Assembly: GCA_041649295.1 (NCBI GenBank)
Contig: JBAZNI010000001.1
Span: forward strand, 310,001-374,000
From: JACPLR01 sp041649295
GTDB lineage: Archaea; Nanobdellota; Nanobdellia; Pacearchaeales; GW2011-AR1
DNA: 64,000 bases
Direction of reading: 5' to 3'
Positions 16,883-25,652 of this stretch are shown here, piece by piece; positions within the stretch are counted from its first letter, which is position 1, and each line of letters starts with the position of its first letter. The notes under the pieces were generated by a model. The model did not search any database, had not been told where the DNA came from, and saw only the letters and a program-made list of their open reading frames with translations. The position numbers and the translations under genes are program-made.

Positions 16883-17011
16883 ATGACAAAAAAACAAATT
16901 TATAAATGTAAAATTTGTGGAAACATAGTCGAAGTTCTGCACGAAGGCATAGGAGCATTAGTGTGCTGCGGGCAACCAATAAAACTCCAAGTTGAAAAAA
17001 ACAAAAGATGA
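16883..17011 (+). CDS. desulforedoxin-like small Fe protein, 42 aa
   Basis: Starts MTKKQIYKCKICGNIVEVLH and ends with GALVCCGQPIKLQVEKNKR. The CxxC...CC arrangement is the FeCys4 site of desulforedoxin and of the N-terminal domain of desulfoferrodoxin. At 42 aa there is no catalytic superoxide reductase domain. It begins two bases after the rubrerythrin stop, so the two are an operon and may exchange electrons (inference). Confidence 0.85.
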   Translation: MTKKQIYKCKICGNIVEVLHEGIGALVCCGQPIKLQVEKNKR

Positions 17012-17066
17012 GGGGAAAAGAAAAATAAATTCTTTACTTTGAGTTTACCAAAAACTTTAAATACTT

Positions 17067-17086
17067 GTTATATCATAAGATATAAC
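17067..17086. promoter_or_regulatory. palindrome GTTATATC-N4-GATATAAC at the start codon
   Basis: A perfect 8-bp inverted repeat with a 4-base centre ends one base before the ATG at 17087. The upstream aaactttaaatac is the likely TATA box. A protein bound here would block a leaderless transcript start. Since the first gene looks like an antitoxin, autorepression is likely (inference). Confidence 0.55.
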
Positions 17087-17380
17087 ATGGAATCGTTGTT
17101 TATATTAAGAAAAAAAGAAAATATTTTGCGTTATCCGAGATTAGATACTATCCTAATGGTTGAAGAATTTATTAAAGAACATGATGGGGAATTTAAAAAA
17201 CGAGCACTATGGGAATCGCTCCCTAAAAAAACAATGTATCAAACTTTCTCTCTAATCATTGACTATCTGCTTGTTTCTGGAAAAATATCTGTAGATTCGG
17301 AAGGTAAAATCGGATGGATTTTTTATCCAAAAGAATCTGAGAATAGGCTAAAAAAAGCCCATTTATTTTGGAAACCTTAA
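17087..17380 (+). CDS. winged-helix antitoxin-like protein
   Basis: 97 aa from ATG 17087 (MESLFILRKKENILRYPRLD); the longer frame from 17039 would run through the palindrome and promoter and is rejected. The middle (MVEEFIKEHDGEFKKRALWE, then QTFSLIIDYLLVSGKISVD) is a small winged helix. It directly precedes a RelE-like protein, the usual antitoxin position. The start overlaps no other gene and the palindrome at its ATG supports self-regulation. Confidence 0.7.
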   Translation: MESLFILRKKENILRYPRLDTILMVEEFIKEHDGEFKKRALWESLPKKTMYQTFSLIIDYLLVSGKISVDSEGKIGWIFYPKESENRLKKAHLFWKP

Positions 17381-17382
17381 AA

Positions 17383-17673
17383 ATGAAATCAGAAATTCAA
17401 TTTATTAATGAAAAATTATTAAACTCATTTGAAAAACTTTCTAATAGCAATTATGAAGACAAAGAACTTGTAAAATTTATAAAGCGTGCATTTGAAGACA
17501 TTAAAGAAAATCCTTTTTGTGGCATACAGACTCCTAAAAAACAAATTCTTAAAATATACCTTCAAAAACATCAGATAAAAAACTTATGGAAATATAATCT
17601 GCCAAATGCATGGAAACTACTCTACTCTATAAAAAGTGGAAAAATTTTTATCACCCAAATTACTATTAAATAA
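17383..17673 (+). CDS. RelE/ParE-superfamily toxin-like protein
   Basis: 96 aa from ATG 17383, 2 bases after the antitoxin stop. The core pattern NPFCGIQTPKKQILKIYLQ, NLWKYNLPNAWKLLYSI and KIFITQITI follows the RelE fold (helical start, then beta strands with a conserved WRLLY-like strand). RelE toxins cleave mRNA on ribosomes. The catalytic residues vary in the family, so activity is not provable here. Forms a two-gene toxin-antitoxin unit with 17087-17380. Confidence 0.72.
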   Translation: MKSEIQFINEKLLNSFEKLSNSNYEDKELVKFIKRAFEDIKENPFCGIQTPKKQILKIYLQKHQIKNLWKYNLPNAWKLLYSIKSGKIFITQITIK

Positions 17674-17697
17674 ATCAAAAAGAGACTTAAATATTAA

Positions 17698-18366
17698 ATG
17701 AAACTCGCAATACTTTTTAGCGGTGGAAAAGATTCAACCTATGCAGGTTATCTTGCAAAGAAACAGGGAAACAAATTAGTGTGTTTAATATCAGTTTATT
17801 CAAAAAATAAAGATAGCTTTATGTTTCACACTCCGAGTATTGAAAAAACTAAAAAACAATCAATTGTTATGAATATTCCTTTAATCATAAAAAAAACAAA
17901 AGGAAAAAAAGAAGAAGAATTAAAAGATTTGGAAAAAGCAATTAAAAATGCAATAAAAAAATACCGTATTGATGGGATTATAACCGGAGCTGTTGAATCT
18001 GTTTATCAGGCATCACGAATACAAAAAATCTGCGACAAACTAAAAATAAAATGTTTTAACCCTTTATGGAAGAAAAACCAGATTGGATTATTAAATGAGA
18101 TAGTTAAAAATAAATTTAATGCAATTATCGTCGGTGTTGCAGCATATCCGCTAGGAAAAGAATGGCTAGGAAGAAAAATTGATAAGGAATTTATAACCGA
18201 AGTTAAATGGCTGCAGGAAAAATATAAAATTAATCCTGCAGGAGAAGGAGGGGAATTTGAAACTTTTGTTCTTAACTGCCCTTTATTCAAAAAGCCACTA
18301 AAATTAATTAATAAGAAAATTTCTGGAAGCGGAAATGCATGGAGATTGGATATTGAGGTAGAATAG
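17698..18366 (+). CDS. dph6: diphthine--ammonia ligase (Dph6-like)
   Basis: Last step of diphthamide synthesis on elongation factor 2. The N-terminus MKLAILFSGGKDSTYAGYLA has the PP-loop SGGKDS that adenylates the substrate. TGAVESVYQASRI and GEGGEFETFVLNCPLF near residue 185 are characteristic of the family (the EGGE motif). 222 aa, full length for archaeal Dph6. It starts 24 bases after the toxin gene and may share its transcript or use its own promoter. Confidence 0.92.
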   Translation: MKLAILFSGGKDSTYAGYLAKKQGNKLVCLISVYSKNKDSFMFHTPSIEKTKKQSIVMNIPLIIKKTKGKKEEELKDLEKAIKNAIKKYRIDGIITGAVESVYQASRIQKICDKLKIKCFNPLWKKNQIGLLNEIVKNKFNAIIVGVAAYPLGKEWLGRKIDKEFITEVKWLQEKYKINPAGEGGEFETFVLNCPLFKKPLKLINKKISGSGNAWRLDIEVE

Positions 18367-18550
18367 AGTCAGAAAAAAGTTTAGATAACATGGGATTTGT
18401 CGTTGGTGGTTTAATTGTATCAAAATTATCTAATTTTTATATATTAACTAATAAACATAAATTAATATTCCCTATTTCTCCCTAACTTTACGCTCTGACT
18501 ACTGATCCTCTCGCTTAACTAACAACTAACTTAACTACTAAAATATCGAT

Positions 18551-18573
18551 AAAAGATTGTCTCTAACATTAAC
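18551..18573 (-). repeat. terminal piece of the MITE-like repeat family
   Basis: AAAAGATTGTCTCTAACATTAAC is the exact complement of the left end of the 231-bp repeats at 41860 and 45292. No convincing match to their interior is seen nearby. The surrounding 18367-18596 holds only AT-rich, gene-free DNA. Confidence 0.6.
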
Positions 18574-18596
18574 AAAATTAAAATTTAATATTAAAC

Positions 18597-19523
18597 TTAT
18601 CCATAAGTTGAGACTTCTGCATTCTTGATATAATCATGTGCAGAATATGCTGCAATTGCCCCGTCTCCTGTTGCAATTATTGCTTGTTTTATAGGAATTT
18701 CTCTTATATCTCCAATTGCAAAAAAACCTGCAATATTTGTTCTCATTAAACTGTCTGTTATTACTTCTGATTTATCATTTAATTTAACCCCTAAAATTTT
18801 TGCTAATTGTGTAATTGGTTCTCTTCCTATATCAACAAAAACCCCGCTTACCTCAATAAAATCTTTTCCTTTGTAAGGTTTGTCTAATTTAACTGAAGAA
18901 ACTTTTCTATCTCCAATAATCTCTTTGATTTGTGTATTTTCTATTAACTCGATATTTTTTTTCTTTTTTACTTTTGCAAGGTTTATTGGTTCAGGATGAA
19001 ATGTTTTTCTTGAAATTATATACACTTTTTCAACAATATCAGATAACATTAAAGCATCTTTTGCAGCGGAATTTCCTGCACCAACAAAAACAACCTTCTT
19101 GCCTTTGTAAAGTTGTGCATCACAAATTGCACAATAATTCACCCCTTTTCCAGAAAATTCATCTTCTCCTTTTACACCAAGTTTTTTCCACTTTGTTCCT
19201 GTTGCTAAAATAACTGCTTTAGCTTCATATTCTTTTCCCCCTGCAGTTAATATAAACGATTTCCCTCTTTTTTCAATTTTATCAACTAAATAGCTAACAA
19301 CTTTTGGGGAATATGAAAGAGCATGCTCTTCTATTCTTTTTGCAAGTTCAAAGCCGTTTATTTCTTTAAATCCAGGATAATTTTCAATAATGTCTGTTTT
19401 CATTATAGTCCCGCCTAAATAAATATCAAAAATTATAACATCTAATTCGTATCTTCTGCAATATATCGCAGCTGCCAAACCACCTGGCCCCCCTCCTATA
19501 ATTGCAACCTCTGTTTTTTCCAT
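18597..19523 (-). CDS. trxB: thioredoxin reductase
   Basis: Reduces thioredoxin with NADPH through FAD. GGGPGGLAAAIYC near the N-terminus binds FAD, CAICDAQ is the redox-active CxxC, VGAGNSAAKDA binds NADPH, and the C-terminal GDIREIPIKQAIIATGDGAI completes the FAD site. ATG at 19523 gives 308 aa, normal length; a TTG two codons upstream is unnecessary. Single-gene unit; no thioredoxin gene is adjacent. Confidence 0.95.
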   Translation of the reverse strand: MEKTEVAIIGGGPGGLAAAIYCRRYELDVIIFDIYLGGTIMKTDIIENYPGFKEINGFELAKRIEEHALSYSPKVVSYLVDKIEKRGKSFILTAGGKEYEAKAVILATGTKWKKLGVKGEDEFSGKGVNYCAICDAQLYKGKKVVFVGAGNSAAKDALMLSDIVEKVYIISRKTFHPEPINLAKVKKKKNIELIENTQIKEIIGDRKVSSVKLDKPYKGKDFIEVSGVFVDIGREPITQLAKILGVKLNDKSEVITDSLMRTNIAGFFAIGDIREIPIKQAIIATGDGAIAAYSAHDYIKNAEVSTYG

Positions 19524-19726
19524 TTTCAACTAAACCAAATAATATATATAAAGTTAATGTTAAGAATAATTCTAATGTAAAAGAAAATCAGTTATAGGTA
19601 TTGTTAACCTTATCTTACTCAATAGGTAAAAATATGGGTAATACTACACCTTTAGTGCCTTTTACAAACATTTCTTGAATTGCATAGTTAGTAATTATGC
19701 TCTTTTTAAACTTTTGTATATCTAAA

Positions 19727-21796
19727 CTATTTCCCAGCTCTGAAATCTCTTAACTGCTTGTATTCTTTATTTCTTTCAAGAAAACTACTTATAAACTTCT
19801 TATTTTCAGAGCTATCAAGTATTTCTCCAACTATAAATGTTTTAATGCTTGATTTATCAGGATTAGGGGACATTTTAACAAGGTTCATAGAAGATTTTCT
19901 TGCCTGCTCTCCTACAAGTATAGTGTTATCTGCTATGTCTGCAATTCTTTTAGTTGAAATAAGAACATTGCCAAGAGGGGTAAATATCAGCTTTCCACTT
20001 TGCTTTTTTGCAACAATTTCCCCCTCATTTACACCTATTCCAAAATCAATCTTTTGGGCATATTTTGAATTGTGTATTCTTAATGATTCTGCAACTGCTC
20101 TTGCTGTTTTTATTGCACTAAAGCTGTTTTGTAAAGATCTTGTAGCAATTGGCGCAAATATTCCAACAACATATTCTCCAGTATCATATACTTTTCCATC
20201 ATTTTCAGATATCTTATTTATGGCCTTTTTCAAATTTTCATTGGCATTTGTCTTGCTGTTTATAACTTCATGGTAATTCTTTATTTTAATTGCGATTATC
20301 CCTGAATTTTGCTTTTCTCCATCTACAACCGAAGAATGTTTTGCTTCGTTGCCAAGAGTTTCAAAAACAGGCTTAATTATTTTTTCTTCCTTAGGTGAAG
20401 CTAATTTAATTACCCCTCCCTTCTTATCTTCTGAAAAGGGGATATTGCCTCCAAATGCAGAAAACTTGCTAATCCCATAGGGGAATTTATGTTTAATCAC
20501 TTTTCTTGATGTAAGCAGGATAAACATCCCAAATATAACAATAAGTATTAGCCATGCAAAAGAATTTCTGTTTACAACTTCTCCAAAACTGCCGGGCTTT
20601 CTGTTTTTGGAAATAGAAATTGAATTTCCTGTAAGAGCAACAGTCCCATGATGGAATGTCTCACCATCCCCAACACTTATGTTATACTCTCCATCAGGTG
20701 CACTTAAAACATATTTAATTGAATTGCCAACACTTAAATTCAATTCTTTAACTTCAGTATAATTCCCTATAGTTATTTCAACAAATTTATCATAAGGCAC
20801 ATTTCCAACATTTAAGAGGGTTATAGTATCATTGACTATTATAAAAGAAATTTTTTTGTTCTCGCTGACATAAAATTGGGTTTTAGTGGAAATACCTTCA
20901 GACTCTGCACTTATATTCCAGTATCCTAAAACTGCATTTTCTTCAAAAGATTGATAACTTGATTCCCCAGTGTTTCCAATTATATTAAATGTTTCCCTTC
21001 CATCTGCACTAGTTATTATATAACTTGCAGTTTTTCCATTTATATTGTAATCTGCCTGATCATAAAGAATTGATGTAAACTCAAGATTTTCACCTGGTTT
21101 TATGCTTGAAGGAACTGACAATTCAAGTTTTGTTGGCAGCGAGTTTATTGTTATAGTGCTGTTTGAAACTCCAAAATTAGTAACTTCTCCAAAACTATCT
21201 TTTTCATAAATGAATATATTAAGCTGATATTCTCCTGAAGCTATATTTTCCGGAAGAGAAATATTCCCGCTGAATTTATTATCTGTTACAGGAACAATCA
21301 TCTCTAATCCATTTGAAGAAAACTTGATTTCTGCAAATCCATTAATTTTTTGTTCATTTGTTTTTTTTGCTGTTCCTGTAAATATTAATGTTTCATTTGG
21401 ATTAAAAGATTCTGCATTAAACTGAAGTGTGAAAAATATCTGTCCGGTAATTTCAAAATCAAGGCTGTTTTTCTCCCCATCATTTGCCACTATAAGAATA
21501 TGGCAAGCTCCATCCATATCCCTTAAAAACTCTCTTGTAAGAGGAGCAGAAATATAATAAGCAGTTGTGTCTTTTGTCAAGTAATTATAATAAAGCAGTT
21601 TTGTGCTGTTTCCGCACACCATTTTTAAATCAACCCAGCCTTCTTCACCATCTGTCCCAAGAACAAGATTCATAACATCCCCTATGGAATATATTTCTTT
21701 TGGCTGTTCAATAAAAAATGTACTGGCATTTGCTAATGAAACCAGGAATAAACTTAAAACTAAAAATGACGCCAATCCACCTGCTTTTTTCACCAT
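19727..21796 (-). CDS. membrane protein: secreted beta domains + class III cyclase-like cytosolic domain
   Basis: 689 aa. A signal peptide (MVKKAGGLASFLVLSLFLVS, cleavage after LANA) is followed by about 380 residues of repeated beta-sandwich sequence rich in Asn/Thr. One transmembrane helix (about residues 412-432, AWLILIVIFGMFILL) precedes a C-terminal domain resembling class III nucleotidyl cyclases: a GIIAIKIKNYHEV strand, FGIGVNEGEIVA, and FTPLGNVLISTKRIADIA. The canonical metal-binding Asp and base-selecting residues are not clearly present, so it may bind nucleotides or act as a scaffold rather than make cAMP. Topology suggests a surface receptor. Confidence 0.75.
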   Translation of the reverse strand: MVKKAGGLASFLVLSLFLVSLANASTFFIEQPKEIYSIGDVMNLVLGTDGEEGWVDLKMVCGNSTKLLYYNYLTKDTTAYYISAPLTREFLRDMDGACHILIVANDGEKNSLDFEITGQIFFTLQFNAESFNPNETLIFTGTAKKTNEQKINGFAEIKFSSNGLEMIVPVTDNKFSGNISLPENIASGEYQLNIFIYEKDSFGEVTNFGVSNSTITINSLPTKLELSVPSSIKPGENLEFTSILYDQADYNINGKTASYIITSADGRETFNIIGNTGESSYQSFEENAVLGYWNISAESEGISTKTQFYVSENKKISFIIVNDTITLLNVGNVPYDKFVEITIGNYTEVKELNLSVGNSIKYVLSAPDGEYNISVGDGETFHHGTVALTGNSISISKNRKPGSFGEVVNRNSFAWLILIVIFGMFILLTSRKVIKHKFPYGISKFSAFGGNIPFSEDKKGGVIKLASPKEEKIIKPVFETLGNEAKHSSVVDGEKQNSGIIAIKIKNYHEVINSKTNANENLKKAINKISENDGKVYDTGEYVVGIFAPIATRSLQNSFSAIKTARAVAESLRIHNSKYAQKIDFGIGVNEGEIVAKKQSGKLIFTPLGNVLISTKRIADIADNTILVGEQARKSSMNLVKMSPNPDKSSIKTFIVGEILDSSENKKFISSFLERNKEYKQLRDFRAGK

Positions 21797-21908
21797 TATA
21801 AATTTAATCTATTCTAGTATTTAAACATTTTGTGGTTGTTATTATGTTAATAGTAAATTGCAGAGCAATCATATAAAAGTTTTTAAATATCTTACTGCAA
21901 GAATAATA

Positions 21909-22142
21909 ATGGTATGCAAATATCAAAATGAATGTGAATTATATACCCCTCCTGATAAAATAATCCATCAAATAGGCCCAATCCTAATTGATCCATTTAA
22001 AGAAATTATTTGTTGTAGAGATACTAGTGAGTTTAGTTGCCCTCATGCAGATTTGCTGGACAAAGTAAAGAAATTGGAATCATGCAGGAGAAAACCAAAT
22101 AATCCTGAAAATGGGCATCAAACTGAAGCATTATTTGGTTAA
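21909..22142 (+). CDS. small Cys-rich protein, 77 aa
   Basis: The ATG at 21909 (MVCKYQNECELYTPPDKIIH) follows a TATA-like ttttaaatat by about 25 bases. Cys positions C3, C9, then EIICCRDTSEFSCPHADL and SCRRKP could bind a metal or Fe-S cluster (C-x5-C, CC, CPH). No family recognised. It sits 73 bases before the TrpRS start and may be co-transcribed, but TrpRS has its own TATA. Confidence 0.65.
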   Translation: MVCKYQNECELYTPPDKIIHQIGPILIDPFKEIICCRDTSEFSCPHADLLDKVKKLESCRRKPNNPENGHQTEALFG

Positions 22143-22215
22143 TATGCTATTTTTACACTAATAATTGCTCTTCAAATTCTGTCAGGAGAACTTTTATAAA
22201 TCCCTTATGCTTTTA

Positions 22216-23343
22216 ATGGGCATGACAGGAAATAAAGTGACTCCTTGGGAAGTTAGTGGCATAATAGATTACGAAAAACTAATAAGAGACTTTGGTGTCA
22301 GCAAAATTGATGAAAATATTTTAAGTTTAATTAAGAAAGGGGCAGGAGAAGTTCATTTTATGCTTCACAGAGGTGTGTTTTTTGCGCACAGGGATATGAA
22401 ATTTATACTTGATGAATACAGCAAAGGAAATAAGTTTTTTTTATACACTGGAAGAGCGCCATCTGGGAAAATTCATTTAGGGCATTTGCTTCCGTGGATT
22501 TTTACAAAATGGCTGCAGGATAAATTTGATGTTGAACTTTGGTTTCAGTTTCCAGATGAGGAAAAATTTCTGTTTAAACAGAATCTAACCTTCAAAGAAA
22601 TTGAAAAAAATCTTTATGAAAATATGCTGGATATAATTGCCCTGGGTTTTGATCCTAAAAAAACACACTTTATAATTGATACAAAACATGCAGGATTAAT
22701 GTACAAGCCGGCATGTGAGGTTGCTAAAAAAGTAACATTTTCAACTGTAAAAGCATCTTTTGGCATGACAAATGAAACAAATATTGGAAGTATTTTTTAT
22801 ACTGCAATGCAGGCAGTTCCTGCATTCTTGCCTTCAATAATTAAAGGAAGAAAAATTCCCTGTTTAATCCCCCACGCAATAGACCAAGACCCTCATTTTA
22901 GGATAACAAGGGATATAATACCAAAGTTAGGCTATTACAAGCCAGCTTCAATTCAGTGTTTATTTCTCCCGCCACTTTCAGGGATAAATGGAAAAATGTC
23001 TTCTTCTGAAAATGATGCTATATTTACAACTGATACCCCTGATGAAGTAAAAAATAAAATAAATAAATATGCATTTTCAGGAGGCAAAGACACTCTGGAA
23101 GAGCATAGGAAATCAGGGGGAAATCCTGACATTGATGTTTGTTTCCAGTATTTAAGAATGCTATTGGAAGAAGATGATAAAAAACTTGAGCAGATTTACA
23201 AAGATTATAAATCTGGGAAAATGACTACAGGTGAATTAAAAAAATATACAATTGAAAAAATAAATTCTTTTTTGAAAAAACATCAGGAAGCAAGAAAAAA
23301 AGCAGAAAAAATTATTGACAAATTTATTTATAAATACCAATAA
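22216..23343 (+). CDS. trpS: tryptophanyl-tRNA synthetase
   Basis: Charges tRNA-Trp. Class I motifs: APSGKIHLGH (HIGH type) and GKMSSSEND (KMSKS type). The archaeal/eukaryotic N-terminal extension (TPWEVSGIIDYEKLIRDFGV) is present. The start is set at ATG 22216, 20-odd bases after tttataaat; the second ATG at 22222 is equally possible. About 375 aa, normal. The cognate tRNA-Trp is at 29377. Confidence 0.94.
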   Translation: MGMTGNKVTPWEVSGIIDYEKLIRDFGVSKIDENILSLIKKGAGEVHFMLHRGVFFAHRDMKFILDEYSKGNKFFLYTGRAPSGKIHLGHLLPWIFTKWLQDKFDVELWFQFPDEEKFLFKQNLTFKEIEKNLYENMLDIIALGFDPKKTHFIIDTKHAGLMYKPACEVAKKVTFSTVKASFGMTNETNIGSIFYTAMQAVPAFLPSIIKGRKIPCLIPHAIDQDPHFRITRDIIPKLGYYKPASIQCLFLPPLSGINGKMSSSENDAIFTTDTPDEVKNKINKYAFSGGKDTLEEHRKSGGNPDIDVCFQYLRMLLEEDDKKLEQIYKDYKSGKMTTGELKKYTIEKINSFLKKHQEARKKAEKIIDKFIYKYQ

Positions 23344-23373
23344 GTTTTTATACATGCAATTATAGATTCTAAA

Positions 23374-23913
23374 ATGTCGACAGAATTTTATGTTCATATT
23401 GATGAATTAGCAGATTGGAACAGAAAATCCATCCCAAGAGGGTTAATTAAAATGAAGGACGGCAACAATCTTCTAATTGGAATTTGCAGAGGAAATCAAG
23501 ACAGGCATATAGTATTAAGTGATTTGTTGCATGAACAGTTAGGTGAATGGGAATTAGGCAGATTTTCGAAAAATTGTCCTGCTACTATTAAAGAGCTTCG
23601 TAGTTCAGACAAACCATTTTATGCAAAGTGGTCAAAAGAAAGTCCAATTGAATTTTTTGATAAATCCCTTAGATTTTGCTGGTCTGTTAATCTTGCCGGT
23701 AAAAACAGGGAAATTAACTGCCCTGATGAGTATCACCAGAGATTATTAGAACTATGGGGCTCGTTTTTAGATAATGAAACTTCTGTCTATCATGGCTCTT
23801 CTTACCCTATTTATAATTGGGAAAATTTGAAAGAAGCTGTTTTTGGGGAAGAAAGAATCATGGAACCAAGCATGTTTGCACAAGGTTCTACAAGAATAAT
23901 GCGGACAGATTGA
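23374..23913 (+). CDS. uncharacterised protein, 179 aa
   Basis: Begins MSTEFYVHIDELADWNRKSI. It contains LLIGICRGNQDRHIVLSDLL and many Trp residues. No family recognised. A TATA-like tttttatac before the ATG suggests an independent leaderless transcript. The 3' end faces the ribosomal protein operon on the minus strand with a 34-base gap. Confidence 0.65.
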   Translation: MSTEFYVHIDELADWNRKSIPRGLIKMKDGNNLLIGICRGNQDRHIVLSDLLHEQLGEWELGRFSKNCPATIKELRSSDKPFYAKWSKESPIEFFDKSLRFCWSVNLAGKNREINCPDEYHQRLLELWGSFLDNETSVYHGSSYPIYNWENLKEAVFGEERIMEPSMFAQGSTRIMRTD

Positions 23914-23947
23914 TTTGCCTTTTAGTAAATTTATGCAAGCAAGAACA

Positions 23948-24166
23948 TTAATTTTTTTTATGTATTTTAAATTCTGTATATGCACACTTTCCGCAGTATA
24001 ACCTATTATTTGTATCCATTAAAAATATTCCTGGTCCGCACCTTGGGCAGGTTTTTGCCCTTTTTACAGTATTTCCTTCTATAGTGTATTTTGAATATTT
24101 CTTGCTTGTTGGCTTGTTTTTGTGAGGTTTCTTTCCTTTTTTTTCAACTTTTTTCTTTTTTCCCAT
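23948..24166 (-). CDS. rps27ae: small ribosomal subunit protein S27ae
   Basis: 72 aa. A Lys-rich N-terminus is followed by the zinc ribbon CPRCGPGIFL...YCGKCAYTEF, the Cys4 motif of S27ae (eukaryotic S31). Last gene of the operon rpoE-acp-spt4-rps24e-rps27ae; starts 2 bases after rps24e stops. The order matches the conserved archaeal rpoE cluster. Confidence 0.95.
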   Translation of the reverse strand: MGKKKKVEKKGKKPHKNKPTSKKYSKYTIEGNTVKRAKTCPRCGPGIFLMDTNNRLYCGKCAYTEFKIHKKN

Positions 24167-24168
24167 TT

Positions 24169-24489
24169 TTATTTCCCTTCTTTATTTGCTTCGCTTGTTT
24201 TTTTAGATTCTTCAGCAAGAGCTTTTCTTTCTTTTTTTGTAGTTGTTTCGTATTTTTGTTTGTCTTTAATAGAATTATAGATTTTTGCATGAACTTCAAA
24301 ATTTTTAATCCCAAATTTGCTTTTTATTTTTTCAATGACTATATTCTCTTCTGGTTTTTTGAATTCTTCAGAAAGCATTTTAACCACGTCTTTTTTTGAA
24401 GGGGTTACATTGCTACTGATTATTACAACTATTTCCTCTCTTTTTAATAAAAGATTATTTTTTTTACTTACAATATTTTTTTCAGCCAT
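24169..24489 (-). CDS. rps24e: small ribosomal subunit protein S24e
   Basis: 106 aa. NNLLLKREEIVVIISSNVTP and PSKKDVVKMLSEEFKKPEEN correspond to the S24e fold, with the conserved FGIKNFEVHAKIYNS region (family motif G.....g.a.vY). Position between spt4-like and rps27ae genes is the standard archaeal order. C-terminal tail is Lys/Glu-rich. Confidence 0.95.
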   Translation of the reverse strand: MAEKNIVSKKNNLLLKREEIVVIISSNVTPSKKDVVKMLSEEFKKPEENIVIEKIKSKFGIKNFEVHAKIYNSIKDKQKYETTTKKERKALAEESKKTSEANKEGK

Positions 24490-24499
24490 TTTATAACGA

Positions 24500-24652
24500 T
24501 TATTTTATTTTTTTAAAATAGTCTCCTTTTTTATTTAACCCCAATTTTTTAGCTAGTTCTGATTTTTCAGGATCAATTATTATTATACGCCCTCTGATTT
24601 TTTCCATGTTTATTTTTTCAAGTTCTGGTTTTTTTTCTTTGTTTTCTGCCAT
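24500..24652 (-). CDS. Spt4/RpoE2-like protein lacking the zinc finger
   Basis: 50 aa from ATG 24652 (MAENKEKKPELEKINMEKIR). The second half, RGRIIIIDPEKSELAKKLGL, ends with NKKGDYFKKI and matches the C-terminal half of archaeal Spt4 (RpoE double-prime), which normally reads GxVIIIDPEKSEIAKKL. The usual N-terminal CxxC...CxxC zinc ribbon is missing and replaced by a charged segment. Operon position between rpoE and rps24e supports homology. It may still bind Spt5 through the conserved acidic/beta edge, but this is inferred. Confidence 0.8.
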   Translation of the reverse strand: MAENKEKKPELEKINMEKIRGRIIIIDPEKSELAKKLGLNKKGDYFKKIK

Positions 24653-24653
24653 T

Positions 24654-24920
24654 TTAATAATTTTCCTTGTATAATTTAATAACCTCATCTAAAAATGTTC
24701 CTACTCTCTGGTTTTCTAGATGGGGTAACAGATTAAGATCAATAGGATGATCTTCTTCAATTCTAATTCCAAGTTCAAGTAAGTTTAGCGAATCTATTCC
24801 ATAATCTTCAAGAGCTTTTGCTTCATCTAGTTCCTTAGGAGTTAATCCTTTTGCAAGTTCCTCATCGTTTATATAGTCACAAATTGTTTGTTTTAATTCA
24901 AATCGAATATCCCTTTTCAT
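24654..24920 (-). CDS. acyl carrier protein-like
   Basis: 88 aa, helical. EDYGIDSLNLLELGIRIEED contains the DSL motif whose Ser carries 4'-phosphopantetheine, and the surrounding helix II is acidic as in ACPs. It lies inside the rpoE transcription/translation operon, starting by ATGA overlap with rpoE and ending 1 base before the spt4-like gene. Archaea rarely use ACP-dependent fatty acid synthesis, so its carried group is unclear. Confidence 0.85.
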   Translation of the reverse strand: MKRDIRFELKQTICDYINDEELAKGLTPKELDEAKALEDYGIDSLNLLELGIRIEEDHPIDLNLLPHLENQRVGTFLDEVIKLYKENY

Positions 24921-25519
24921 TTCTTTTTTGCTCCTTTCTTTTCTTTCTCAACTTTTTTTTCAGCTGATTTCAGTGTTTTTTTGCTCTTTTGTTTTTCAGA
25001 TTCAATCCACTCTATTTTTCCTAATCCTGGCTGCCTCATTGTAAGCCCTATTTTTGGTTCTCCTAATTTATAACTTATTGCAACAATTCTTGCAATGCAA
25101 TTATCTCCTTTTTTGAGAGTATGTTTGTTTGCTTTTCCCACTAACACATTTGTTTTGCTGAAGCTTACATAATCATCCATTGTCTGGCTTATATGAATCA
25201 TCCCCTGTATAGAGCCCAAATCAATAAATGCCCCAAAATTTGTAATTTCTGATATTGTTCCATAAACTAACTCCTGCATTTCAGGCTTCCATACAATTAA
25301 TTTAAACTGTGATTTATAATATACTGCGCCGTCACCGGGGATAATTACCCCCTCATCAACATCTTTAACTCCTGCAACTGCTACAACTGAGCCAAGTTCT
25401 TTGTCAAAATAATTAAGGTAAGTTTCTTTTAACTGCTGCTCTACTGCTTTTTTTGTCGGCAGTCCAAACAATTTTGGCTCAACTCGTATATAATCTTCAA
25501 CATCTATTAGATAGTACAT
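24917..25519 (-). CDS. rpoE: RNA polymerase subunit E' (Rpb7 homologue)
   Basis: 200 aa. The N-terminal tip domain (VEDYIRVEPKLFGLPTKKAV) and S1-type OB fold (LVYGTISEITNFGAFIDLGS, then GMIHISQTMDDYV) are typical of Rpb7. A C-terminal extension after about residue 172 is Lys-rich. Forms the polymerase stalk with RpoF (not in the window). First gene of its operon; promoter in 25520-25650. Confidence 0.95.
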   Translation of the reverse strand: MYYLIDVEDYIRVEPKLFGLPTKKAVEQQLKETYLNYFDKELGSVVAVAGVKDVDEGVIIPGDGAVYYKSQFKLIVWKPEMQELVYGTISEITNFGAFIDLGSIQGMIHISQTMDDYVSFSKTNVLVGKANKHTLKKGDNCIARIVAISYKLGEPKIGLTMRQPGLGKIEWIESEKQKSKKTLKSAEKKVEKEKKGAKKK

Positions 25520-25652
25520 TTTGTCCCTGTAAATTTAATATAATAAGTGGTAAAAATAGGTTTATAAACGTTACTCTAGCATTTGGCAAATCTAAAGTAT
25601 GATTATTTTAGAACACAATAATGTTTAAAAATGGTTATAATTATTCAATTAA

